A DNA stretch of 64,000 nt, taken from assembly GCA_015863185.1 (NCBI GenBank), contig JACBXP010000005.1:1-64000 (forward strand). Direction: 5' to 3'. Shown here one piece after another: positions 37,755 through 46,655 of this stretch. The position numbers were made by a program, and so were the translations under genes. The notes beneath the pieces are model-generated. The model was not told the origin of the DNA. It saw only the letters and a program-made list of their open reading frames with translations, and did no database searches. This stretch comes from Aerococcaceae bacterium DSM 111020 (GTDB lineage: Bacteria > Bacillota > Bacilli > Lactobacillales > Aerococcaceae). Every line of letters starts with the position of its first letter. Within the stretch, counting starts at the first letter, position 1.

Positions 37755-38507
37755 ATGAAGATTACCGTAAACTCAAATATTGGAAAGAGAAGGTCTTCCA
37801 ATCAAGACTATGCTGATGTATTTGAGAATCCATTTGGACAGCATTTACTTGTTCTATGTGACGGTGTCGGTGGAAATAAAGCAGGAGATATTGCCAGTAA
37901 AAAGACGGCACATTTTTTAGGTGACCGGTTCAAAGAAATGTCAGATTCATTGACGGAGCAAACAACCGAGGAATGGTTGCAGCAGATGATTGAATCCGTC
38001 AATGCTTTTATTTATGATGAATCGTTAAAGAAACCTGAATATAATGGAATGAGTACAACATTGGTGATGACGATTATTTTAGATAAGCAAGTTTGGATAG
38101 GCTATGTCGGTGATAGTCGTGCCTATCGTTACTATAATGAAGAGCTTGTCCAATTAACAGAAGATCACTCCCTCGTGAATGTCCTGATTCAATCAGGTGA
38201 AATTACGAAACAAGAAGGAGAGACGCATCCTCAAAGAAATGTCGTCACCCAATCGATTGGTGGAACACCCGATGTCTCACCTGATTTTGTGGTTTTAAAT
38301 AAAGATCAAATAGAAGTGTTGATGCTCTGTTCAGATGGTTTGACAAATATGTTGTCAAAAAGCATCTTATTGGAGTATTTTAAGGATTATGATGATTTAG
38401 ATAGATTAGCTGAACGATTGATTGATGCAGCCAATGAGGCCGGCGGATCAGATAATATTACGCTCATCTTAAGTGAACGATTACAACAAGAACAAGGGGG
38501 CGATTAG
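37755..38507 (+). CDS. stp: PP2C-type Ser/Thr protein phosphatase (Stp/PrpC)
   Basis: 250 residues. It reverses phosphorylation by the kinase encoded next. Metal-binding motifs RRSSNQDY, LCDGVGGNKAGD, GDSRAYRY and GGSDNITLIL are intact. It overlaps nothing but is 3 nt from prkC, the conserved phosphatase-kinase pair. Confidence 0.96.
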   Translation: MKITVNSNIGKRRSSNQDYADVFENPFGQHLLVLCDGVGGNKAGDIASKKTAHFLGDRFKEMSDSLTEQTTEEWLQQMIESVNAFIYDESLKKPEYNGMSTTLVMTIILDKQVWIGYVGDSRAYRYYNEELVQLTEDHSLVNVLIQSGEITKQEGETHPQRNVVTQSIGGTPDVSPDFVVLNKDQIEVLMLCSDGLTNMLSKSILLEYFKDYDDLDRLAERLIDAANEAGGSDNITLILSERLQQEQGGD

Positions 38508-38509
38508 TA

Positions 38510-40501
38510 ATGGTTGAGTTAGGAGAAAAATTATCAAGCCGTTACAAAATCATTCGCCCAATCGGACAAGGTGGCATGGCTAATGTCTTCTTGGCGGATG
38601 ATTTGATCTTAGATCGTCAAGTAGCGGTTAAATTATTGCGTTTCGACTTCCAGGATGATCAAGATGCGATTCGTCGTTTCCAACGAGAAGCGATGTCCGC
38701 AAGTCAATTACTTCATCATAATATTGTAGAAGTATATGACGTGGATGAAGAAGATGGACAGCAATATATTGTCATGGAATATGTTGACGGGACCGATCTG
38801 AAGACATTTATTAGGGAAAAATCCCCGATTTCTTTGGAATTGACCGTTAATATTATGAGTCAGATTCTTTCAGCGATCGATTTAGCACATCGCAGTAATC
38901 TGATTCACCGTGACATCAAGCCACAAAACATTTTATTGACAAAGGATAATAAGGCAAAAATTACGGACTTTGGGATTGCGGTCGCACTCACAGATACGTC
39001 GATTACGCAAACCAATACATTGTTAGGTTCGGTGCATTATTTATCCCCAGAACAAGCACGTGGGAATAATGCGACAACCAAATCGGATATTTATGCGTTG
39101 GGGGTTGTCTTATATGAATTAATTACCGGATCTGTTCCTTATGACGGAGAATCAGCCGTATCGGTCGCTTTGAAGCATTTTCAGGAACCGTTTCCGAAAA
39201 TTCGTGAACAATTGGATTATGTTCCCCAAAGTCTTGAGAATGTTGTCCTGAAAGCAACCGCTAAAGAACCGAATGATCGCTATGAAACGGTTCAGGATAT
39301 GTTGCAAGATTTGAGTACCTCTCTCAGTGCTTCGCGGATGAATGAACCGATTTTTGTTCCCTCGTCTGAAGCGGAAGAGACAATGGTCTTAAGACCCATT
39401 CAACCAACAAAGCAAGTACATAATCAGAAAATTGCGGAAGAACAACCCGGCAAACCGGAAGCATTAGATGATGAGATATATAATACTTATGACACCGTCT
39501 ATCCGGTTAATAAAACAGAGAAATCACGCCGCTGGCTTAAAACTCTCCTTGCCTTTCTTGTTCTCTTCTTATTGGGAGCGGCTGCTGTCTTTGGCTACAA
39601 TACATTTATTCGTTATACAACGATTCCAGATGTGAGTGGTATGACCCAAGACGAAGCGATTAATGCATTAAGAGAAGAGAATCTAGAGATTGGTGAGATT
39701 ACACCCAACTGGGATGAATCCACGCCAGAAGGCAATGCGATTAATACCTCGCCTTCCACTGGCACACGCGTTGAGCGAGATTCGGCAGTTGATTTAATTG
39801 TCAGTCGCGGTAAACAACAAGTAGTGGTTGATGATTATACTGGAGAATCGTACGAACGAATTCGTCGTTTATTGACCGATGCAGATTTCATTGTCGAGCG
39901 TCGGGATATGTGGACCGATGATCCGTCCCTTGAAGGGGTTATTCTTGGCCAAAGTATTCCAGCAGGTACGGAATTAGTGCCAAGCCAATCAGCCATTACC
40001 TTGACTGTCGGTTCAAGCGCTAGTTCATCGAATATGCAAGACTTCTACAATCTATCACTCGATATGGTCTATAATTTTGCGGTAGGATTCGGACTCACAG
40101 TAGAAGAAACGTATGCTTACAATGATTATATTCCTGAAGGTCAAATTATTAGTCAAGACCCAGAACCCGGAACCCCATTAACGCCGGGGGACACGATCAC
40201 AGTTGAAGTGTCACAAGGTCCAGAAGAAGCAGAAGTACAGTCGGTGACCGAAGAAGTGTATGTGGAATATGTTCCGACTTATGCGCCAAGTGATGTCAAT
40301 GAAAACAATCCACTCCCAAATAATATTCAAGTGTTTATTTCAGATTCTCGAAACAATATCAATGAAGTAGCTGAAGAATTTGAGATCACGGAATCACAGA
40401 CCGTTCGTATTCAATTATATATTCCTTCCAATGCGATTGGTCAGTATCGTGTGCTGAATAATGGCGAAGTGGTCGCTGAAAGTAACGAAGTGTATCCATA
40501 G
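38510..40501 (+). CDS. prkC: PASTA-domain Ser/Thr protein kinase (StkP/PrkC)
   Basis: 663 residues. This membrane kinase senses cell-wall precursors or muropeptides and adjusts wall synthesis and division. The kinase domain has GQGGMANVF, K41, HRD 133-135 and DFG 153-155. A Pro/Glu-rich linker leads to one transmembrane helix (about 343-366), then three PASTA repeats (about 369-435, 436-503, 504-570). An unrelated extracellular tail of about 90 residues follows. Confidence 0.96.
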   Translation: MVELGEKLSSRYKIIRPIGQGGMANVFLADDLILDRQVAVKLLRFDFQDDQDAIRRFQREAMSASQLLHHNIVEVYDVDEEDGQQYIVMEYVDGTDLKTFIREKSPISLELTVNIMSQILSAIDLAHRSNLIHRDIKPQNILLTKDNKAKITDFGIAVALTDTSITQTNTLLGSVHYLSPEQARGNNATTKSDIYALGVVLYELITGSVPYDGESAVSVALKHFQEPFPKIREQLDYVPQSLENVVLKATAKEPNDRYETVQDMLQDLSTSLSASRMNEPIFVPSSEAEETMVLRPIQPTKQVHNQKIAEEQPGKPEALDDEIYNTYDTVYPVNKTEKSRRWLKTLLAFLVLFLLGAAAVFGYNTFIRYTTIPDVSGMTQDEAINALREENLEIGEITPNWDESTPEGNAINTSPSTGTRVERDSAVDLIVSRGKQQVVVDDYTGESYERIRRLLTDADFIVERRDMWTDDPSLEGVILGQSIPAGTELVPSQSAITLTVGSSASSSNMQDFYNLSLDMVYNFAVGFGLTVEETYAYNDYIPEGQIISQDPEPGTPLTPGDTITVEVSQGPEEAEVQSVTEEVYVEYVPTYAPSDVNENNPLPNNIQVFISDSRNNINEVAEEFEITESQTVRIQLYIPSNAIGQYRVLNNGEVVAESNEVYP

Positions 40502-40524
40502 TATGATATAGCTAGAGAAACCAT

Positions 40525-40566
40525 CCATTTTACGGTATGATAAGAGTATCATTTCCAATAAAATGG
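40525..40566 (+). other. nested hairpin after prkC
   Basis: CCATTTTA (40525-40532) pairs with TAAAATGG (40559-40566), enclosing ATGATA/TATCAT (40537-40542 with 40547-40552). It has no T run, so it is not itself a terminator. It may protect the mRNA 3' end upstream of the true terminator. Confidence 0.45.
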
Positions 40567-40578
40567 GGTTATCAAAAT

Positions 40579-40621
40579 AAGTCTTCTAACCCTAATAACT
40601 AAGTGGTTAGAAGACTTTTTT
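40579..40621 (+). terminator. terminator after prkC
   Basis: Perfect 13-bp stem (40579-40591 with 40605-40617) followed by a T run. Confidence 0.92.
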
Positions 40622-40674
40622 GTTTGATAGTTTTATTTAATAAATCATGACAATGGTAATAAATAGGAGGGTTT

Positions 40675-41604
40675 ATGCAAGAAAAAGAAATAAAAAAAGG
40701 AATCATTTATCATGCACTCAGTGGCTTCTACTATGTATGGGCTGACGGCGAACATTATACAACCAAACCAAAGGGATTATTTCGTCATCAAGATGAAAAG
40801 CCCTTAGTGGGAGACTATGTGGATATTGAAATAGATCATGTGAATCAAGAAAGTGAGGATCGTTTAATTCATATTTATCCTCGAGAAAATGTCCTGGTCC
40901 GGCCTCCCATTGCTAATATTGACCATGTATTTATCGTGGTCTCACTCGTAGAACCTGCATTCTCATTCAATTTATTGGATACGTTTTTAGCAGTCTTTGA
41001 AGGTCAACAGATTGAACCGATCATCATTTTAACGAAATATGATTTGCTTGAAGAATCAATCGGGCAGGATGAAGCTCAACAAAAGGTCATGGAAATCAAC
41101 AAGCTGTATCAGGATAATATCGGCTATCAAGTCTTAGTGATTGATGGAACACAGTCATCCTTCGATGCCGTCAAAGAAATGATGACCGACGGAGTCTATG
41201 TGGTCGCTGGTCAATCCGGTGTCGGCAAATCGACGTTGATTAATGGCATGCTTCCAGAACTCAATTTAGAAACAGCAGCCATTAGTTCGGCATTGAATAG
41301 AGGTCGTCATACGACACGTTCAGTGACATTGTATCCTTTTGGTGACGGATTGCTTGCCGATACGCCAGGATTCAGTTCTTTAGAAGTGATTGATATTGAG
41401 AAGGAAGATTTACAATATACTTTTCCGGAGATTGCGGAGGCGTCTCATCAATGCAAGTTTCGCTCTTGTGTCCATATTAATGAACCAAAATGTCATGTGA
41501 AAGACCTTGTTGCCTCAGGAGACATTGCTGAATCGCGTTATCAAAATTATTTAACAATGTACAAAAAAATTGAAAATCAAAAACCGATATATGAACGGAA
41601 ATAG
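40675..41604 (+). CDS. rsgA: ribosome small-subunit GTPase RsgA
   Basis: 309 residues, a circularly permuted GTPase that checks late 30S assembly. It has an N-terminal OB fold, G4 LTKYDL before G1 GQSGVGKS (from 179), G3 DTPGF, and a C-terminal zinc motif CKFRSCVHINEPKC. ATG follows AGGAGGG. It begins the rsgA-rpe-thiN run. Confidence 0.97.
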   Translation: MQEKEIKKGIIYHALSGFYYVWADGEHYTTKPKGLFRHQDEKPLVGDYVDIEIDHVNQESEDRLIHIYPRENVLVRPPIANIDHVFIVVSLVEPAFSFNLLDTFLAVFEGQQIEPIIILTKYDLLEESIGQDEAQQKVMEINKLYQDNIGYQVLVIDGTQSSFDAVKEMMTDGVYVVAGQSGVGKSTLINGMLPELNLETAAISSALNRGRHTTRSVTLYPFGDGLLADTPGFSSLEVIDIEKEDLQYTFPEIAEASHQCKFRSCVHINEPKCHVKDLVASGDIAESRYQNYLTMYKKIENQKPIYERK

Positions 41605-41616
41605 AAAAGGGGAAAA

Positions 41617-42273
41617 ATGATGAAAATTGCACCATCAATTTTAAGTGCTGATTTTTCTAAATTAGGAGAAGAAGTGGTATCAATCGTGGAAGCAGGGGCA
41701 GATTATCTTCATATTGATATGATGGACGGCACCTTTGTTCCCAATATTTCGTTTGGACCGATGGTTATGGAATGGATTCGTCCTTTAACAGACGCAACCT
41801 TTGATGTCCATCTGATGATTGACCAACCGGAAAGATATGTCGCACAAGTGGCTGATGCCGGAGCAGATATTATTACGGTTCATGTTGAGGCGACCTCACA
41901 TATTCACCGTGTGATTCAACAAATTAAGTCCATCGGCAAAAAAGCCGGCGTCGTCGTCAATCCAGGAACGCCCATTGAAGCGGTCCTACCGGTTATTGAT
42001 ATGGTCGATTTGGTCTTAGTGATGACAGTTAACCCAGGATTTGGTGGCCAAGCATTTATTGAATCAACCATGACCAAAGTGGAACAATTAGCCTTTTGGC
42101 GCAAAGAGAAGCATTATCAATATGAAATCGAAGTCGATGGTGGTGTCAATGCTGAAACCGCTCAAATTTGTTTAGATGCTGGTGCGGATGTATTGGTCGC
42201 AGGTTCTTATATCTTTGGAGCAACGGACCGAGGTCAAGCCATTCAATCATTAAGACCCCATTATGAGCTCTAA
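41617..42273 (+). CDS. rpe: ribulose-phosphate 3-epimerase
   Basis: 218 residues, TIM barrel. It interconverts ribulose-5-P and xylulose-5-P. Signatures are APSILSADFSKLGEE, HIDMMDGTFVPNISFG, VHLMI, MTVNPGFGGQAFI and VDGGVNAET. Tandem ATGs follow AAAAGGGG. It overlaps thiN by 11 nt. Confidence 0.97.
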   Translation: MMKIAPSILSADFSKLGEEVVSIVEAGADYLHIDMMDGTFVPNISFGPMVMEWIRPLTDATFDVHLMIDQPERYVAQVADAGADIITVHVEATSHIHRVIQQIKSIGKKAGVVVNPGTPIEAVLPVIDMVDLVLVMTVNPGFGGQAFIESTMTKVEQLAFWRKEKHYQYEIEVDGGVNAETAQICLDAGADVLVAGSYIFGATDRGQAIQSLRPHYEL

Positions 42274-42952
42274 TAATCAGTCTGCGATCATTATTTGTGC
42301 CGGAGCACCGCAACCTTATCTCGAGCATCTGCACGCATTATATCCCAATTATCAGCAGGTCACCTTTATTGGGGTGGACCGAGGTGCCTTAGCCTTAATA
42401 GAATCAGGCTACACATTGGATTATGCGATTGGGGATTTCGATTCGGTCACCGAAGAAGAGTATCAGAACATTCAGCAGCGGGTAGAAACGATTGAAAGGC
42501 ACCCATCTGCTAAGGATGATACTGATTTGGAATTGGCATTGACGATGGTTCAAGAGCGCCATTTAGCAGGGGATATTTATATTTATGGTGGACTCGGTAC
42601 AGAATTGTATGGCCGCATGGACCATTTAATCGCAAATATTTGGATGATCTATCAACCGCGCTTTTATTCATTGTTACCATCGCTTCATTTTATTGAGAAA
42701 AATCATCAGCTAGCGTTTTATCGCCCGGGCCATTATGGATTTGCCAAGCAACCATGGGCAGATTATTTCTCTGTTATTTCTTTAACGCCCGTTAAAAAAT
42801 TAACGATTAAGGGTGCTGAATATGAGTTAGCGGCGACGGACTATGCCTATCCCCGAGCCTTAATTAGTAATCAATTTAAAGAGAATCAAGCCATTCAGAT
42901 TTCCTTCGAAGCAGGAATGGTGATGGTGATGTATGTAAAGGAAGTGAAATAA
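42263..42952 (+). CDS. thiN: thiamine pyrophosphokinase
   Basis: 229 residues. It converts imported thiamine to thiamine pyrophosphate, the cofactor of transketolase and others. Motifs are GVDRGALALIESGYTLDYAIGDFDSV, KDDTDLELAL and YGGLGTELYGRMDHLIANI. It overlaps the end of rpe. Confidence 0.95.
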   Translation: MSSNNQSAIIICAGAPQPYLEHLHALYPNYQQVTFIGVDRGALALIESGYTLDYAIGDFDSVTEEEYQNIQQRVETIERHPSAKDDTDLELALTMVQERHLAGDIYIYGGLGTELYGRMDHLIANIWMIYQPRFYSLLPSLHFIEKNHQLAFYRPGHYGFAKQPWADYFSVISLTPVKKLTIKGAEYELAATDYAYPRALISNQFKENQAIQISFEAGMVMVMYVKEVK

Positions 42953-42953
42953 A

Positions 42954-43913
42954 ATGACTAAACCAATCATTGCTTTGTATCAAGATTTAAAGGACGAACA
43001 TAAAGAAGCCATTCAATCATTAATGGTCGATTATCAGGTGAAAGATTTTTCACAAATAACCTCATCAGAAATCGCAGAGATTGAAGTGTTATTAGGCTGG
43101 AATCATGACTGGACAGAAGCAGACTTCGAACAAATGACCAGTTTGAAATGGTTACAAAATTCAAGTGCAGGAATGGACTCATTGCCAGATGAAGTAAAAC
43201 AATCTTCACGCATTCTATTATCCAATATGTCAGGTATTCATGGGGATAGTATTGCGCAAAATGTTTTTGCTTATCTGTTGAGTACTTACCGGGGCATGTA
43301 TCAAGCATTGAGTGATCAACAAGAACACTATTGGAATCAGTCTTATATGGATGATTTAATGCAGATTAATGATAAAACCATGCTGTTATTTGGTACGGGT
43401 TCTCTGAGTCAGAGAATAGCTGAAATTGCTCAAGTCTTTGGAATGAATGTTGTGGGAGTTAACACCGATGGGCGGTCCGTTAAGCACTATGATCAAACAG
43501 TCGCAACTGAAAAAGCGGGAGCAGTGATTGCCGAAGCAGATATGATTGTGAATACGATGCCGTCAACTACAACGACGCGTGGCTTATTCGATGGGGATTT
43601 CTTTGAGAAGATGAATCATGAAGCCCTATTTATCAATGTGGGGCGGGGCGATGCGGTAGTTGAAGAGGATTTAATCGACGCTCTAGAAAATGAAACGATC
43701 GCTGGGGCTTACTTGGATGTCTTCCAAGAAGAACCTTTACCAGCAGACCATCCACTCTGGACAGCCAAGCATTTAGTAATGACCCCGCATACTTCAGGTG
43801 TCGTTGAACACTTTAGAGACGCTGTTTTTAATGTATTCTATGAAAATTTAAAACAATATCAACAAGACGGCACATTGGCGAAGAATCAATTCAATGTGAA
43901 AAAAGATTATTAA
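42954..43913 (+). CDS. NAD-dependent 2-hydroxyacid dehydrogenase
   Basis: 319 residues of the D-isomer 2-hydroxyacid dehydrogenase family. The nucleotide-binding loop is GTGSLSQRIAEIAQVFGM from residue 147; the third glycine of GxGxxG is replaced by Ser. Catalytic-region segments INVGRGDAVVEEDLIDAL, AYLDVFQEEPLPADHPLW and the His in MTPHTSGV are present. Close to YvcT/SerA-like members of unclear substrate. It begins 1 nt after the thiN stop. Confidence 0.85.
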   Translation: MTKPIIALYQDLKDEHKEAIQSLMVDYQVKDFSQITSSEIAEIEVLLGWNHDWTEADFEQMTSLKWLQNSSAGMDSLPDEVKQSSRILLSNMSGIHGDSIAQNVFAYLLSTYRGMYQALSDQQEHYWNQSYMDDLMQINDKTMLLFGTGSLSQRIAEIAQVFGMNVVGVNTDGRSVKHYDQTVATEKAGAVIAEADMIVNTMPSTTTTRGLFDGDFFEKMNHEALFINVGRGDAVVEEDLIDALENETIAGAYLDVFQEEPLPADHPLWTAKHLVMTPHTSGVVEHFRDAVFNVFYENLKQYQQDGTLAKNQFNVKKDY

Positions 43914-43923
43914 ATAAAAAAAG

Positions 43924-43953
43924 AACCTGACGTCAATCGTCAGGTTAATTTAT
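43924..43953 (-). terminator. rpmB terminator (two-sided stem)
   Basis: Perfect 9-bp stem AACCTGACG/CGTCAGGTT (43924-43946) with a 5-nt loop. On the - strand it is followed by seven T, so it ends rpmB; on + it may weakly stop the upstream dehydrogenase transcript. Confidence 0.88.
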
Positions 43954-44144
43954 TATGCGCGTTTTACAAGACCAGACTTTAATGCACGTGCAGAAACCCA
44001 AACTTTCTTAGGCTCGCCGTTTTCGTCGATGATGCGAACTTTTTGTAAGTTAGCACCGAATGTGCGTTTTGATGCGTTTAAAGCATGTGAACGTTGTTGT
44101 CCTGATCTCGCTTTACGGCCTGTATAATAACATTCTTTTGCCAT
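43953..44144 (-). CDS. rpmB: 50S ribosomal protein L28
   Basis: 63 residues: [20 protein letters not shown]...[13 protein letters not shown], a standard Firmicutes L28. It has one Cys only, so no zinc-ribbon set. ATG at 44144 follows AAGGAGG; the frame stays open 25 codons upstream but that part is leader and promoter. Confidence 0.97.
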   Translation of the reverse strand: MAKECYYTGRKARSGQQRSHALNASKRTFGANLQKVRIIDENGEPKKVWVSARALKSGLVKRA

Positions 44145-44187
44145 CAATAGTTCCTCCTTCTCTTGCAGGAGCTTATGTCTCTGCTTA

Positions 44188-44215
44188 ATCATACTTGACA
44201 AGTATACCAATTCAA
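44188..44215 (-). promoter_or_regulatory. rpmB promoter
   Basis: On the - strand, TTGAAT (44215-44210), 16-nt spacer, TATGAT (44193-44188). The spacer contains the palindrome ATACTTG-A-CAAGTAT (44191-44205). Confidence 0.6.
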
Positions 44216-44242
44216 GCAATGATTATCAACAGAAAAATCAAA

Positions 44243-44286
44243 AAAACAGTGGATTGCCAGATAATTAAAGGCAAGCCGCTGTTTTT
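44243..44286 (+). terminator. hairpin with T run between rpmB and asp23
   Basis: AAAACAGTGGATTGCC (44243-44258) pairs with GGCAAGCCGCTGTTTTT (44270-44286) with two mismatches and ends in T5. It lies upstream of both divergent genes, so on + it probably stops read-through antisense to rpmB. Confidence 0.65.
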
Positions 44287-44439
44287 AATTGGGTGATAAT
44301 GAACCTAGAAGTTGCCAACTATGGAACTTTAATTGACGCTGATATCGCTCCATGCTAAACTTAAACAAATACGTTGAATATCAGCAAAGATCAAGTATTT
44401 ATGATAAAATAGTTGATATAAATGATAAGGAGGCACAAG

Positions 44440-44799
44440 ATGTCTATCAATATATCTACACCCAATGGTGATATTAAATTAAGTAAAGAATCAATTGCGA
44501 CAGTTATCGGCGCGGCTGTAACAGATAATTATGGCGTCGTTGGTATGGTCAGTCGTAATCTTATTCGGGATAATATGATTGAACTATTAGGTAAAGAAAA
44601 CTATGCTCGTGGCATTGTTTTAACTCAAGAAAATAATGAAATTGCGGTAGATGTTCACATTCTCGTGACATATGGAACAAAAATTTCTGTCATCTGCCAA
44701 AATATTCAAGAAACAGTAAAATATAATGTAGAGAATCTGTTAGGTTTTGAATTGAATTATGTGAATGTACATGTTCAAGGTGTCAAAATCAACGAATAG
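44440..44799 (+). CDS. Asp23/Gls24-family protein (YloU-like)
   Basis: 119 residues, single-domain Asp23 family: NGDIKLSKESIATVIGAAVTDNYGVVGMVS and YVNVHVQGVKI near the end. Family members are linked to envelope stress. ATG 44440 follows AAGGAGG; an in-frame ATG at 44422 overlaps the site. It precedes fakA, the standard YloU-YloV pair. Confidence 0.93.
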   Translation: MSINISTPNGDIKLSKESIATVIGAAVTDNYGVVGMVSRNLIRDNMIELLGKENYARGIVLTQENNEIAVDVHILVTYGTKISVICQNIQETVKYNVENLLGFELNYVNVHVQGVKINE

Positions 44800-44818
44800 A
44801 GATTATAGGAGGGACACC

Positions 44819-46492
44819 TTGAAACTAGAAACATTACAATCATCTAAATTTAAAGAAATGATTTTAGCGGGCTCAGAAAAATTAGAATCCCGTGCCGATC
44901 ATATTAATGCATTAAATGTTTTCCCAGTGCCTGATGGTGATACGGGAACAAATATGAAAATGACCTTCTCTTCTGGTGCCAATTATGTTCGTCAGTCGAA
45001 CACGCACCATGTAGGAGAATTATCTGAAACCTTAGCCAAAGGCTTATTAATGGGTGCTCGCGGGAATTCTGGAGTTATTTTGTCACAAATTTTCCGAGGT
45101 TTTTCCAAAGCCATCGCTAAACATCAAGCGTTAAATGCCGAACAATTTGCGGCCGCTTTTGTTGGTGGGGTAGAGTCTGCTTATAAGGCAGTGATGAAGC
45201 CAGTTGAAGGAACGATTTTAACTGTGGCTAGAGAATCAGCTTTAGCTGGAGAACAAATGGCGAAGCAATCTACGGATATTATTGAAGTGATGGAAGCTAT
45301 TGTGGCTGAAGGTGAAGCTTCATTGGAACGCACGCCTGATTTATTACCTGTTCTGAAGCAAGTCGGCGTTGTCGATAGTGGTGGAAAAGGATTATTGACG
45401 ATTTATGAAGGATTTTTAGCGAGTCTAAAAGGTGAAACGGCCGTCACGACAGAAACACCGCTTTCTAGTGAAAGTCATGCAGCATTTGATGAAGAAAATG
45501 AACATCCGATTTCTATGGAAGATATAACGTTTGGATATTGTACTGAGATCATGGTTCGTATCGGTGAAAATCCCAGCACGAACCAAATTTTTGATTATGA
45601 TGGTTTCAGAAACACATTGAATGAATTAGGAGACTCATTGCTCGTCGTCGCCGATGACGAAATCATCAAAGTCCATGTGCATACCGAAGATCCTGGACAA
45701 GTTATGCGTCTAGGTCAAGAATATGGTGAATTAATTAAGATTAAAGTGGACAATATGCGCGAACAAGTTCGGGAATTAGAAGCGGGCCATACGGATGCTT
45801 CAGATCAAACGACACAACCACCGGTCACTGAACACAAGAAGTATGGTTTGATTAGTGTGGCTGCGGGACCTGGTATGATTGATTTATTGAAAGACATGGG
45901 TGTTGACCAAGTACTTGAAGGGGGTCAAACAATGAATCCATCCACGCAAGATTTCGTTGATGCGATGGAAAAAATCAGCGCCGATCATCTTATTATTTTG
46001 CCAAACAATAAAAATATTGTCATGGCAGCCGAACAAGCAGCCTCTGTGAGTGATGTACCAACATTGGTCATCAAGACAACCACTCTACCTGAGGGGATTA
46101 CTGCCATGTTAGGCTTCAATCCAGAAGAAACACTCGATTATAATGAAGAGTCCATGAATGAAATGATGGCGACAGTGACCACTGGACAGGTGACTTATGC
46201 GATTCGCGACACAGAAATTGATGGCGTTAATATCAAGAAAGACGATTATATGGGACTCATTGATGGCAAAATTGCCTTGAGTACGCCGAATATCGAAGAG
46301 ACAGTGCGCCAGACATTGTCACAGATGATTGATAATGATATCGAAATCGTAACGATTTATGTCGGTGAAGACGGAGATCAATCATTTATTGAAACATTAG
46401 TTGAAGAAATGATGGATGAAAATGAGATGATTGATATCGAAGTTGTTCAAGGTGATCAACCGGTATATCATTATATTTTCTCAGCAGAATAA
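44819..46492 (+). CDS. fakA: fatty acid kinase catalytic subunit FakA (YloV, DAK2 domain)
   Basis: 557 residues. FakA phosphorylates exogenous fatty acids held by a FakB protein, feeding phospholipid synthesis through PlsX/PlsY. The N-terminal DhaL-type domain has ALNVFPVPDGDTGTNM and GARGNSGVILSQIFRGF; a middle domain and a C-terminal DegV-like part follow. TTG 44819 is 5 nt after AGGAGGG; the frame is open 18 codons earlier but there it overlaps asp23. plsX and acpP lie 3 kb downstream; no fakB is seen. Confidence 0.94.
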   Translation: MKLETLQSSKFKEMILAGSEKLESRADHINALNVFPVPDGDTGTNMKMTFSSGANYVRQSNTHHVGELSETLAKGLLMGARGNSGVILSQIFRGFSKAIAKHQALNAEQFAAAFVGGVESAYKAVMKPVEGTILTVARESALAGEQMAKQSTDIIEVMEAIVAEGEASLERTPDLLPVLKQVGVVDSGGKGLLTIYEGFLASLKGETAVTTETPLSSESHAAFDEENEHPISMEDITFGYCTEIMVRIGENPSTNQIFDYDGFRNTLNELGDSLLVVADDEIIKVHVHTEDPGQVMRLGQEYGELIKIKVDNMREQVRELEAGHTDASDQTTQPPVTEHKKYGLISVAAGPGMIDLLKDMGVDQVLEGGQTMNPSTQDFVDAMEKISADHLIILPNNKNIVMAAEQAASVSDVPTLVIKTTTLPEGITAMLGFNPEETLDYNEESMNEMMATVTTGQVTYAIRDTEIDGVNIKKDDYMGLIDGKIALSTPNIEETVRQTLSQMIDNDIEIVTIYVGEDGDQSFIETLVEEMMDENEMIDIEVVQGDQPVYHYIFSAE

Positions 46493-46514
46493 GAAGAAAC
46501 AATAGTATCAGCAT

Positions 46515-46644
46515 AAAACGAATATCAAAATGGCTTACCACTTTTGAAAGATATTTTCATAAGTTAGCAGATTATCCATTCCGACCAAGAAGGATAGGGT
46601 TATATGGTTAAGCTGTGAGATATTCGTTTTTTGATATCTCAGCT
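46515..46644 (+). promoter_or_regulatory. structured leader of recG, possible attenuator
   Basis: AAAACGAATATC (46515-46526) pairs exactly with GATATTCGTTTT (46619-46630), which runs into six T: a terminator-like stem. Inside it, GCTTACCA can pair with TGGTTAAGC, and TATCC with GGATA. The right arm can instead form GAGATAT/ATATCTC (46617-46623 with 46634-46640), which would break the first stem. Mutually exclusive stems suggest conditional termination; the class is unknown. Confidence 0.5.
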
Positions 46645-46655
46645 TTGGAGGTGAA

